Assembly: GCA_937911235.1 (NCBI GenBank)
Contig: CALDPN010000158.1
Span: 1-15,996 of the forward strand
DNA: 15,996 nucleotides
Direction: 5' to 3'
Origin: an uncultured Bacteroidales bacterium
GTDB lineage: Bacteria; Bacteroidota; Bacteroidia; Bacteroidales; Paludibacteraceae
A program made the translations under genes and the position numbers. The notes below the pieces were generated by a model. That model was not told the origin of the DNA and did no database searches. It saw only the letters and a program-made list of their open reading frames with translations. Position 1 is the stretch's first letter, and the number at the start of each line of letters is the position of its first letter. This document shows, one piece after another, positions 6,975 through 14,383 of the stretch.

Positions 6975-8252
6975 TTATGAGTTTAAAGCTTGTTCAATAT
7001 CTGCAATAATATCTTCGGCATCTTCGATACCTACAGAGAAACGGATAAGGTCTGGTTGTACACCTGCTGCAATAAGCTGTTCGTCAGAAAGTTGACGGTG
7101 AGTGTGACTAGCTGGGTGAAGCACACAAGTGCGAGCATCTGCCACGTGAGTCACAATGCAAGCAAGTTTCAAGTTATCCATGAAGCGAATAGACTCCTCA
7201 CGACCACCTTTAAGACCAAATGTCACTACCCCACAAGACATACCTTTATTGAATTGTTTTTGAGCTAGTTCATAATATTTGCTAGACTTCAAGCCACTAT
7301 AGTTTACCCAAGCCACTTTAGGATTGTTTTCTAGGTATTCAGCCACTTTTTGAGCATTTTCGCAGTGACGAGGCACACGTAAGTGTAGGGTTTCAAGTCC
7401 TAGATTCAACAAGAACGCATTTTCAGGAGACTGAATAGAACCAAGGTCTCTCATCAATTGCGCAGTAGCTTTAGTAATATAAGCACCTTTACCAAAAGCT
7501 TTGCTATAAGCAAGTCCGTGGTAAGAAGGGTCTGGCTCGGTCAAACCAGGGAATTTTTCTGCATGAGCTTCCCAGTCGAAGTTACCACTGTCCACAATAC
7601 AACCACCCACTGCAGTAGCATGACCATCCATGTATTTGGTTGTAGAGTGAATCACAATATCAGCACCAAATTCAATTGGACGACAGTTGATTGGAGTTGG
7701 GAAAGTGTTGTCAACAATTAATGGAACACCATTTTTGTGCGCAATACGAGCAAATTTTTCTATATCTAGCACACTAAGAGCTGGGTTTGCTATAGTTTCG
7801 CCGAAAAGCGCCTTGGTATTTGGGCGGAATGCCTCTTGAATTTCTTCTTCAGACGCATCTGGATTGATAAAAGTACACTCAATACCAAGTTTTTTCATGG
7901 TCACAGCAAACAAGTTGAATGTGCCACCATAAATAGACGAAGAACTAATAAAGTGATCGCCAGCTTCACAAATATTGAAAATAGAATAGAAAGAAGCTGC
8001 CTGACCAGAAGAAGTAAGCATAGCTGCTACCCCACCTTCTAGTTCTGCTATTTTGTTTGCCACAGCGTCGTTTGTTGGGTTTTGAAGACGTGTGTAGAAA
8101 TATCCACTTGCTTTAAGGTCGAACAAATCTGCCATTTGTTCGCTAGTTTCATATTTAAATGTTGTACTTTGGTAAATAGGTAACACACGTGGCTCACCTT
8201 TTTTAGGTTGCCAACCACCTTGTACACAGATTGTATTCAATTTTCTTGCCAT
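6975..8252 (-). CDS. metY: O-acetylhomoserine sulfhydrylase (PLP-dependent)
   Basis: A 425-residue cytoplasmic enzyme of the Cys/Met metabolism PLP-dependent family. It should convert O-acetylhomoserine and sulfide to homocysteine (direct sulfhydrylation). 'LNTICVQGGWQP' at the N-terminus and the tyrosine-rich 'SGYFYTRLQNPT' loop (49-60) are typical of MetY. The PLP lysine is K206 in 'IHSTTKYMDGH', and the cofactor-binding Asp is D181 in 'LIVDNTFPTP'. The length (about 425 rather than the ~390 of cystathionine gamma-synthase) also favours MetY. It is the first gene of a two-gene operon with metA and lies 119 bp after the histidine kinase. I see no SAM riboswitch in the leader, which instead carries two palindromic repeats. 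Confidence 0.93.
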   Translation of the reverse strand: MARKLNTICVQGGWQPKKGEPRVLPIYQSTTFKYETSEQMADLFDLKASGYFYTRLQNPTNDAVANKIAELEGGVAAMLTSSGQAASFYSIFNICEAGDHFISSSSIYGGTFNLFAVTMKKLGIECTFINPDASEEEIQEAFRPNTKALFGETIANPALSVLDIEKFARIAHKNGVPLIVDNTFPTPINCRPIEFGADIVIHSTTKYMDGHATAVGGCIVDSGNFDWEAHAEKFPGLTEPDPSYHGLAYSKAFGKGAYITKATAQLMRDLGSIQSPENAFLLNLGLETLHLRVPRHCENAQKVAEYLENNPKVAWVNYSGLKSSKYYELAQKQFNKGMSCGVVTFGLKGGREESIRFMDNLKLACIVTHVADARTCVLHPASHTHRQLSDEQLIAAGVQPDLIRFSVGIEDAEDIIADIEQALNS

Positions 8253-8277
8253 AATTTATAAATTTTAAATTATACAT

Positions 8278-8296
8278 GTAGGGACATTGCTCGTCC
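8278..8296 (-). repeat. palindromic intergenic repeat, copy 5 (degenerate)
   Basis: In minus orientation it keeps the GCAATGTCCCTAC half (8290-8278), but the other arm is shortened to GGAC (8296-8293), leaving only a 4-bp GGAC/GTCC pairing. It lies 26 bases before the metY ATG and 32 bp from copy 6 (start to start). Confidence 0.5.
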
Positions 8297-8309
8297 AATT
8301 GTTTTTTGT

Positions 8310-8333
8310 GTAGGGACATTGCGTGCAATGTCC
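8310..8333 (-). repeat. palindromic intergenic repeat, copy 6
   Basis: On the minus strand: arms GGACATTGC (8333-8325) and GCAATGTCC (8322-8314), centre AC, then CTAC (8313-8310). The 24 bases are identical to copy 4 but inverted in the window. It falls in the predicted 5' leader of metY-metA. Confidence 0.8.
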
Positions 8334-8346
8334 GAATATTAAACCG

Positions 8347-8354
8347 CAAAGATA
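8347..8354 (-). promoter_or_regulatory. -7 element of the metY-metA promoter
   Basis: TATCTTTG on the minus strand (8354-8347), followed by C, matches TAnnTTTGC. No TTTG is found 19-20 bp upstream. Transcription would start near 8340, just 30 bases past the histidine kinase stop, giving a leader of about 90 bases made mostly of repeat copies 6 and 5. Confidence 0.4.
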
Positions 8355-8371
8355 AGAATAAATTTCTAAAC

Positions 8372-9649
8372 TTATTCTTTTCTAAGCGAGAATTCAAACC
8401 TCAAACCACCATTTGGACGATTGGTCACAGAAATTGTGCCACCGTGAAATTGCACAGCATGTTTCACAATCGAAAGCCCTAGACCAGTGCCACCTTTTAG
8501 GCGTGAACGTCCTTTATCCACTCTATAAAATCTCTCAAACAAGCGATGCAATTGTTTTTCTTCCACCCCACAACCATCGTCTTCAAAACGTATTTTGCAT
8601 TCTTTTTCATTGTTGACTATCAACGAGATATAAATGTTTTTCCCTTCAGAATAAGAAATTGCGTTTTCCGTCAGGTTCCTAAAAATAGAACTTATAAGCG
8701 ACAAATTTCCATTGATAACAACTCTCTCTTTGAAATCTGTGCAAAGTGACATGCGTTCATTTTCTGGCATTATATCAAGCTCGTCTGCAATTTCCTCCAA
8801 AATATCATTTATTACCAACTCCTCTTTCACAATAAGCGCACTACCATCTTCCATACGAGTGATTAAAGAAATGTCTTCAAGCAACCTTCGTAAACGCTCA
8901 TTGTTTATATAGCACAACTCCAACAATTCCTGACGTTTTTCATCACTTAAACTCATGCCAGAGAGCAAAGTCTCCAAACACACTTGAATAGACGCCACAG
9001 GAGTTTTTAGTTCGTGATTCATATTATTGGTAAGCTGACGCTTCAAACGCATTTCAGAATATTGGTTGAGTTCTTCTATAGTTTTACCAATACGCCTAGT
9101 TACAAAAAATGCTATTACACTTACTATCAGACTTATAGATAAAATTACAAAGTAAAACGAACCATCAGTTTTCAATAAATCAATTAATGTAGAAGTATAA
9201 GGTATCGCAGAACGAACAACAAATTTATCCGCTTTCGTTGCCGAATAAAAATACCTATTCCCATCACTAAACGAACGCCTACTTATGTTATAACCTTGTC
9301 CTTTTTTAAGTGCTGTGATAAATTCGGGCCTATTACTATGATTGCCTAGCGAATCTATAGAAATAGTATTGTCGAAGTGCACCACGCCCGAAAAATCTAT
9401 AATAGACACACGAATATTTTCAAATGGAATACTATGAGTTACAATATATTCTTTATCAAAACCGCCACTTTCAACCACTTCAATTATGTGCTGATTGTAC
9501 ATTTGAAGTTGGGCATTTATAAAATCGGATTTGTACCGCCTCTCACGTAAAAATTGAAAACCTATGAAAGATAAAATTACCGTCCATAGAAACACAAGAA
9601 GCAGAAAAAACAACCTTTTATGATAAGAATATTTAATCACGGAATCCAT
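8372..9649 (-). CDS. phoR: sensor histidine kinase, PhoR-like
   Basis: A 425-residue membrane kinase that should phosphorylate the response regulator encoded just upstream. The ATG at 9649 is chosen over the in-frame TTG at 9655. Domains in order: TM helix about 12-34, periplasmic sensor region about 35-163, TM helix about 166-183, then a HisKA domain with phospho-acceptor His212 ('NMNHELKTP'), and an HATPase domain with N-box Asn329 ('NLTENAISYS'), G1 'DDGCGV' (357-362), F-box 'FERFYRVDKGRSR' and G2 'GGTGLGLSIVKH' (386-397). It overlaps the regulator gene by 17 bases, implying translational coupling. The phosphate-sensing role is inferred from the divergent pst operon; the sequence alone says only PhoR/KinE-class kinase. 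The large periplasmic domain differs from E. coli PhoR, which has almost none. Confidence 0.85.
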   Translation of the reverse strand: MDSVIKYSYHKRLFFLLLVFLWTVILSFIGFQFLRERRYKSDFINAQLQMYNQHIIEVVESGGFDKEYIVTHSIPFENIRVSIIDFSGVVHFDNTISIDSLGNHSNRPEFITALKKGQGYNISRRSFSDGNRYFYSATKADKFVVRSAIPYTSTLIDLLKTDGSFYFVILSISLIVSVIAFFVTRRIGKTIEELNQYSEMRLKRQLTNNMNHELKTPVASIQVCLETLLSGMSLSDEKRQELLELCYINNERLRRLLEDISLITRMEDGSALIVKEELVINDILEEIADELDIMPENERMSLCTDFKERVVINGNLSLISSIFRNLTENAISYSEGKNIYISLIVNNEKECKIRFEDDGCGVEEKQLHRLFERFYRVDKGRSRLKGGTGLGLSIVKHAVQFHGGTISVTNRPNGGLRFEFSLRKE

Positions 9650-10325
9650 AGCCAAAACCTGAACGTGTTATTATATAAGAACCATATTTACCTATTTTTG
9701 AACGCAATCTAGTAATGTTTACATCTATAGTGCGTCCTAAAACCACCACTTCATCGCTCCAAACATTACTCAAAATCTGTTCTCTAGAGAAAATCTTGCC
9801 TCTGTTTGCTATTAAGTATGCCAACAATTCAAATTCTTTTCTCACAAGTTTCACTTCTACCCCATCCACTTCGCAACGTTTATATTCCAAATCGAGATAA
9901 AGACCTTCTACCTTCAACACATTCGACTTTTCTTGTGCATTTGGAACTTTATTTACAGAAGTTCTTCTCAATACTGTTTTTACACGAGCAATCACGTTGC
10001 GCACAGTATAAGGCTTCATAATATAATCATCTGCACCAAGATTTAGACCCATTATCATGTCGTCTTCCGTATCACGAGCAGTGCAAAAAATAATAGGAAT
10101 ATTGCAAGTATCAACATCAGATTTTAGCATTTTTGCCATCTTTATACCGCTAATTTCACCCATCATAATATCAAGTAAAATAAGCGAATAAGACTTTAAA
10201 TCTAGTGTAAGAGCTTCTTCTGCACTAAAAGCAATATCCACATTGTAACCCTCGTTTTCCAGATTGAGTTTTAAAACCGTACACAAGGTCACTTCATCAT
10301 CTACTATTAAAATACGTGGTACCAT
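9633..10325 (-). CDS. phoB: response regulator, OmpR/PhoB family
   Basis: A 230-residue cytoplasmic DNA-binding response regulator. Receiver domain residues 1-120: acidic pair D9/D10 with E11, phospho-acceptor D52 ('LILLDIMMG'), switch Thr82 ('FCTARD') and Lys104 ('DYIMKPY'). A winged-helix effector domain spans about 135-230, with 'VRKEFELLAYLIANRGKIFS' and the recognition-helix region 'GRTIDVNITRLRSKIG', typical of PhoB/OmpR. It is the first gene of a regulator-kinase pair and is divergent from a porin-pst operon, which makes phosphate-starvation control the natural reading. A CCT-like direct-repeat array of 7-mers at 11-bp spacing in the shared intergenic region is the likely binding site. 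The family is certain; the name phoB rests on context. Confidence 0.87.
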   Translation of the reverse strand: MVPRILIVDDEVTLCTVLKLNLENEGYNVDIAFSAEEALTLDLKSYSLILLDIMMGEISGIKMAKMLKSDVDTCNIPIIFCTARDTEDDMIMGLNLGADDYIMKPYTVRNVIARVKTVLRRTSVNKVPNAQEKSNVLKVEGLYLDLEYKRCEVDGVEVKLVRKEFELLAYLIANRGKIFSREQILSNVWSDEVVVLGRTIDVNITRLRSKIGKYGSYIITRSGFGYGFRD

Positions 10326-10347
10326 AACTTCTTATATTATAACATCA

Positions 10348-10374
10348 CAAATGTACATATTTAATATATACAAA
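10348..10374 (-). promoter_or_regulatory. promoter candidate for the phoB-phoR operon
   Basis: On the minus strand, TACATTTG (10355-10348) is a full match to the -7 consensus TAnnTTTG. A TTTG (10374-10371) lies 15 bp upstream, shorter than the usual 19. The start of transcription would be about 10341, some 15 bases before the ATG at 10325. Confidence 0.45.
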
Positions 10375-10380
10375 ACACCT

Positions 10381-10409
10381 CTCAACCAAAGATTTAATAA
10401 AAATTTAAT
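10381..10409. promoter_or_regulatory. possible second PhoB site (three 7-mers, 11-bp period)
   Basis: CTCAACC (10381), ATTTAAT (10392) and ATTTAAT (10403) start at exact 11-bp steps, upstream of the phoB -7 element. The units resemble those of the stronger array at 10428-10467, and the two arrays share AACCAAAG. The high AT content makes this weaker evidence. Confidence 0.3.
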
Positions 10410-10427
10410 AATTTCTCAGAAATTTTG

Positions 10428-10467
10428 TTTAACCAAAGCTTAACTGTTTTGAAACTTTTATGAAACA
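10428..10467 (+). promoter_or_regulatory. Pho-box-like array of four direct repeats upstream of the porin-pst operon
   Basis: Four 7-mers start at 10428, 10439, 10450 and 10461: TTTAACC, CTTAACT, TGAAACT, TGAAACA, each separated by 4 bases. An 11-bp direct-repeat period is the hallmark of PhoB/PhoP boxes, and the T-[TG]-A-A-C core resembles the B. subtilis PhoP repeat TTAACA. The array covers the place where a -33 element should be and ends 9 bases before the -7-like TTTATTTG (10477-10484), as expected for an activator that replaces a weak -33. Confidence 0.6.
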
Positions 10468-10476
10468 ATAACTTAG

Positions 10477-10484
10477 TTTATTTG
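10477..10484 (+). promoter_or_regulatory. -7-like element of the porin-pst operon
   Basis: TTTATTTG, followed by C, differs from TAnnTTTG at one conserved base, and no TTTG lies at the -33 position. A weak core promoter behind an activator array fits induction by phosphate starvation. The leader to the ATG at 10516 would be about 25 bases. Confidence 0.4.
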
Positions 10485-10515
10485 CATTGTCAAAATTTTT
10501 AAACAAAAACAGACA

Positions 10516-11565
10516 ATGAAAATGAAATTTATTTTAGCAAGTTTAGTTGCTTGCATCGGTATCACAGCTCAAGCTCAAGATACCAAATCAGTAGAGATTG
10601 TAAAAACAGAGGCGGCGCAAACAGTAGAACCTGCGCATACTGTGGAGACAAACAAAAAAGAACAACCAAAAGGGAAAGCGATTGTACAAATCTTTGCAAA
10701 CTTCAATGCTCAATTTGAAGGAGACAAAATCAACTGCGGATTTGAGTTGGACAGAAGTTACATTGGTTATGAGTACAACTTTGGCAAAGGTTTATCTGTA
10801 AAAGGAGTATTAGACATTGGCAAATCTTCAGACGTAACAGACTATCATCGCATCGTTTACATTAAAAATGCTATGCTTTCTTGGAAAAAAGGCGGTCTTA
10901 CACTAAACGGTGGTCTTATTTCTACTACACAATTCAATTTTCAAGAAAAATTTTGGGGTTATCGTTATGTAATGAAGTCATTTCAAGACGAATACAAATT
11001 TGGAAGCAGCGCAGACTTAGGTATTTCGGCTTCATACAAATTTGCCGATTGGATTTCTGCAGATGCTATTATAGTAAATGGTGAAGGTTACAAAAAAATC
11101 CAAAAAGGCACAGGATTCAACTATGGTTTAGGCGTAACGCTTACTCCTGTTAAAGGCTTACAAATGAGACTTTATGGCGGACTTAACCAAAGCGGTGAAG
11201 ACGGCAAAGAAGACATTGTAAATATGGCAGGATTCATAGGTTATAAAAATGAGAAATTTACAATTGGAGCAGAATACAACCACATGTTAAACTCATCAAA
11301 CAAAAAAGGCAACGACCAATTTGGATATTCTGTTTTCGCCTCTGTAAACTTGCCTAAACAAATTTCATTGTACGCAAGATGGGACGATTTATACTCAAAA
11401 AACAACTGGAATATATCAAAAGACAAACAAGCAGCAATCCTTGGAGCAGAATTTAAACTAGGAAAATATGTGAAACTTGCTCCAAACTTTAGAATGGATA
11501 TCCCTAAGGCTGACGGAGAAAATATAGGATATGCAGCATACGTAAATTGTTACTTTGGTTTTTAA
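10516..11565 (+). CDS. outer-membrane porin, OprO/OprP-like
   Basis: A 349-residue outer-membrane beta-barrel protein. The signal peptide is residues 1-21 (MKMKFILASLVACIGITAQA, then Q-D). A charged linker follows (about 22-55, rich in Glu, Lys, Thr), then alternating amphipathic strands from 'AIVQIFANFNAQF' to the end. The last residues, 'VNCYFGF', end in Phe, the usual outer-membrane insertion signal. 'ELDRSYIGYEYNFGKGLSVKG' and 'NAMLSWKKGGLTLNGGLIST' resemble the phosphate-selective porin O/P family. As the first gene of the operon, 20 bases before pstS and behind the Pho-box-like array, it probably admits phosphate across the outer membrane; that selectivity is inferred. Confidence 0.75.
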   Translation: MKMKFILASLVACIGITAQAQDTKSVEIVKTEAAQTVEPAHTVETNKKEQPKGKAIVQIFANFNAQFEGDKINCGFELDRSYIGYEYNFGKGLSVKGVLDIGKSSDVTDYHRIVYIKNAMLSWKKGGLTLNGGLISTTQFNFQEKFWGYRYVMKSFQDEYKFGSSADLGISASYKFADWISADAIIVNGEGYKKIQKGTGFNYGLGVTLTPVKGLQMRLYGGLNQSGEDGKEDIVNMAGFIGYKNEKFTIGAEYNHMLNSSNKKGNDQFGYSVFASVNLPKQISLYARWDDLYSKNNWNISKDKQAAILGAEFKLGKYVKLAPNFRMDIPKADGENIGYAAYVNCYFGF

Positions 11566-11585
11566 TTAAATAAAATTTAAAGGTT

Positions 11586-12653
11586 ATGAAAAAGTTTTTC
11601 TTATCAATTATTTCACTATCACTAGCCATGGGTATGGTTTCATGTGGTGGCAATTCAAATGGCGAAAGCCGTGACGCTCAAGAACTTGCAGGCGCAGGTG
11701 CAACATTCCCACTACCTTTCTACAATGTGGTATTTGAAGAGTTTTCTGCAGTAAACGGAGATGTGGTAGCATACGGTGGCATCGGTTCTGGCGGTGGTGT
11801 ACGCAATTTGCGCGATAAAATTGTAGATTTTGCAGCAAGCGACGCGTTTTTTTCAGAAAAAGAAATGCAAGAAATAGACCCTGTGGTGCACATTCCTACC
11901 TGTATGGGTGCTGTAGTGGTTGCCTACAATTTGGATGGAGTAACCGATTTAAAACTTTCTGGCGAAACAGTAGCAGATATTTTTGCAGGTAAAATAAGAA
12001 TGTGGAATGATAATCGTATCGTAAAACTAAATCCAAATGTAAGTCTTCCTAATGCAGAAATTATTCCTGTATTCCGTTCAGACGGTTCTGGTACAACCTT
12101 TGTTTTTACCGATTATTTAAGCAAGGTAAGTGACAATTGGGCAAACAAATATGGAGCAGGCAAAGCCGTAAACTTCCCTATTGGTCAAGCAGCAAAAGGC
12201 AATCCGGGAGTGGCAGGCGTTATCTCTCAAACAAAAAATTCTATCGGATATGTAGGTTCTGAATATGCATTTGCACAACAAATTTCATACGCAAAAATCC
12301 AAAATGCTCAAGGTGAATTTATTGAGCCTACAGCATCTAGTATTTCTGCGGCAGCATCAGGAAACATACCTGCAGACACACGTACTTCAATCACAAATTC
12401 AGATGCAAAAGGCGCTTACCCTATTTCTACATTTACATGGTTAATCGTTTATAAAGAACAAAATTATTCCAATCGTAGCAAAGATCAAGCCATGGCAACA
12501 CTGGATTTATTGAAATACATACTTTCAGACGAGGCGCAAGCCATCACTAGTGAAGTAAACTATGCTCCGCTTCCTGAAAAAGCAAAAGAACTTAGTTTAA
12601 CAAACATCAAATCAATCACTTACGACAATATCTCTATATTAGGAGACAAGTAA
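11586..12653 (+). CDS. pstS: phosphate ABC transporter, substrate-binding lipoprotein PstS
   Basis: A 355-residue phosphate-binding protein that delivers Pi to PstCA. The signal peptide ends in M-V-S-C with acceptor Cys20, so it is a membrane-anchored lipoprotein, as is usual outside Proteobacteria. Family motifs: 'AGAGATFPLPFYNVVFEEF' (35-53), the glycine-rich 'YGGIGSGGGVRNL' (63-75), 'DFAASDAFFS' (81-90) and the phosphate-contacting 'RSDGSGTTFVFTDYL' (from R164, with D166, S168 and T170). The length matches the family. It sits between the porin (20-base gap) and pstC (3-base gap), so the genes form one transcription unit. Confidence 0.95.
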   Translation: MKKFFLSIISLSLAMGMVSCGGNSNGESRDAQELAGAGATFPLPFYNVVFEEFSAVNGDVVAYGGIGSGGGVRNLRDKIVDFAASDAFFSEKEMQEIDPVVHIPTCMGAVVVAYNLDGVTDLKLSGETVADIFAGKIRMWNDNRIVKLNPNVSLPNAEIIPVFRSDGSGTTFVFTDYLSKVSDNWANKYGAGKAVNFPIGQAAKGNPGVAGVISQTKNSIGYVGSEYAFAQQISYAKIQNAQGEFIEPTASSISAAASGNIPADTRTSITNSDAKGAYPISTFTWLIVYKEQNYSNRSKDQAMATLDLLKYILSDEAQAITSEVNYAPLPEKAKELSLTNIKSITYDNISILGDK

Positions 12654-12656
12654 TAT

Positions 12657-13514
12657 ATGAACGATAAATTGTACAATATAATATTGTTCGTTACAGCATT
12701 GATTATGCCAATAGTGTGCGGGGGCATTGTATTTGCCCTCGTCACTGACGCATACGATGCATTCGAGCATTTTGGCTTCTTAAACTTTCTTACTTCATCA
12801 GAATGGAGTTACACAGAAGGCAATGAGCAATACGGAGCTCTACCTTTTATTACAGGCACTTTAATGACTACTCTACTTGCTCTTATATTTTGCATTCCAT
12901 TTTCTCTACCAGTGGCATTGTTTGTGGGAGAATACTTTAAAGGCACAAAAATAGCTTCTGTGTTGAGCACAATTACCGATTTATTGGCAGGTATTCCATC
13001 TATTATTTATGGTTTGTGGGGATTTTACACCCTACGCCCTATCATTATGGCATTGGAAATATCACCACAAGGTTCTAGCGTGCTCACAGCATCTTTAGTT
13101 TTAGCTATTATGATTATTCCATACGCATCATCACTTAGTTCCGAATTTATAAAAATGGTACCAAACGACCTTAAAGAAGGGGCTTATAGTTTAGGTGCAA
13201 CACGCGCCGAAGTAATCAGAAAAATAGTTTTCCCCGTAGCAGGTTCGGGTATTTTTTCTTCTTACGTTTTAGCGATAGGACGAGCACTAGGCGAAACCAT
13301 GACTGTGACCATGCTCATTGGTAATACAAACAATATTCCAAGTTCCATTACCTCTACGGGCAATTCTATGGCGTCGATTATTGCAAATCAGTTTGGCGAA
13401 GCTGACGGCCTAAGACTTTCGTCACTAATAGCAATAGGACTTATACTATTTTTGATTACAGCAGGTATTAATATGATTGGTAAAATAATGATAAAACGTG
13501 CCAGAATATCTTGA
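12657..13514 (+). CDS. pstC: phosphate ABC transporter permease PstC
   Basis: A 285-residue inner-membrane permease of the BPD transporter type, one of the two subunits that form the phosphate channel. It has about six hydrophobic helices; the first is at residues about 7-28 ('IILFVTALIMPIVCGGIVFAL'). The cytoplasmic EAA loop that docks PstB reads 'LKEGAYSLGATRAEVIRKIVFP', followed by 'IGRALGETM', typical of PstC. 'LPFITGTLMTTLLALIFCIPFSLPVALFV' is the conserved transporter core. It starts 3 bases after pstS. Confidence 0.93.
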   Translation: MNDKLYNIILFVTALIMPIVCGGIVFALVTDAYDAFEHFGFLNFLTSSEWSYTEGNEQYGALPFITGTLMTTLLALIFCIPFSLPVALFVGEYFKGTKIASVLSTITDLLAGIPSIIYGLWGFYTLRPIIMALEISPQGSSVLTASLVLAIMIIPYASSLSSEFIKMVPNDLKEGAYSLGATRAEVIRKIVFPVAGSGIFSSYVLAIGRALGETMTVTMLIGNTNNIPSSITSTGNSMASIIANQFGEADGLRLSSLIAIGLILFLITAGINMIGKIMIKRARIS

Positions 13515-13516
13515 TT

Positions 13517-14383
13517 ATGAATAATTTGAAAACAAAAAATCGTTTAGTTAAAGATAAATTGATGCTTTGGGGAGTCTGTATCTTGGCAGCGCTCACCGCA
13601 GTGCCGTTAATTGCCATTTTAGGAGAAGTATTGCTACGTGGTTACGACCAATTTTCTTGGTCTTTCTTTACAGAACCTACTCCTACTGCATACAAAGCAA
13701 TGAAAGCCATAAAAGCAGGCGAACCTATACCCGGAGGCATTGCCAATGGTATTGTGGGTAGTATGATAATGCTAGGTATGGCTGTGGTTGTTGCAGTGCC
13801 ATTGGGCATACTTTGCGGAGCATTTTTAGCAGAAAACAGCAAAACTCGTTTTGCAAAGTTTGTGAGTTATCTTACCGACCTGCTTCAAGGTACACCTTCT
13901 GTTATAATAGGTATTATCACTTATATTTGGGTGGTAGTTCCAATGAAAGGTTATTCGGCCATAGCCGGTAGTGTGGCACTTTGCATCATGATGCTTCCGC
14001 TTATAATTCGTTCTACCGAAGAAACCTTGAAAATACTACCAGCGTCGCTCAAAGAAGCAGGTTTGGCACTTGGAGGCAATCGTGCACGCGTAATGCTTAA
14101 AGTACAACTTCCAGCTGCCTTCGGAGGCATTTTCACAGGTGTATTACTTGCTATTTCCAGAGTAATTGGCGAAACAGCACCACTAATGTTCACCGCACTT
14201 GGATGTTCACTTGTACGTTTTGCAATAGACAAACCAATATCTGCAGTACCTCTGCTTATTTGGGAATTTTTCAACGACCCTATCTTGCAAGAACTTATTT
14301 GGGGCGCTTCATTATTCCTATTATTATTTGTACTTACATTAAATATTTTATCTAAATACCTTGTAAAAAGATGGAATCAATAA
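13517..14383 (+). CDS. pstA: phosphate ABC transporter permease PstA
   Basis: A 288-residue permease, partner of PstC. The ATG at 13517 (MNNLKTKNRLVKDK), two bases after the pstC stop, is preferred to the upstream in-frame TTG at 13511. About six membrane helices are visible. The EAA loop reads 'LKEAGLALGGNRARVMLKVQLP', followed by 'AISRVIGETAPLMFTALG', diagnostic of PstA. 'DLLQGTPSVIIGIITYIWVV' matches the conserved 'GxPSIVxG' region. Its 3' end overlaps pstB by 13 bases, implying translational coupling. Confidence 0.93.
   Translation: MNNLKTKNRLVKDKLMLWGVCILAALTAVPLIAILGEVLLRGYDQFSWSFFTEPTPTAYKAMKAIKAGEPIPGGIANGIVGSMIMLGMAVVVAVPLGILCGAFLAENSKTRFAKFVSYLTDLLQGTPSVIIGIITYIWVVVPMKGYSAIAGSVALCIMMLPLIIRSTEETLKILPASLKEAGLALGGNRARVMLKVQLPAAFGGIFTGVLLAISRVIGETAPLMFTALGCSLVRFAIDKPISAVPLLIWEFFNDPILQELIWGASLFLLLFVLTLNILSKYLVKRWNQ

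Noticed and set aside
1028..8333. CRISPR array reading of the ~24-base repeats
   Set aside because: Copies are dispersed over 7 kb, occur in both orientations, have no regular spacers and lie next to no cas genes.
8278..8333. Terminator for the histidine kinase gene
   Set aside because: Neither hairpin is followed by a T-tract on the minus strand; the T-run at 8302-8307 is on the plus strand, ahead of the hairpin.
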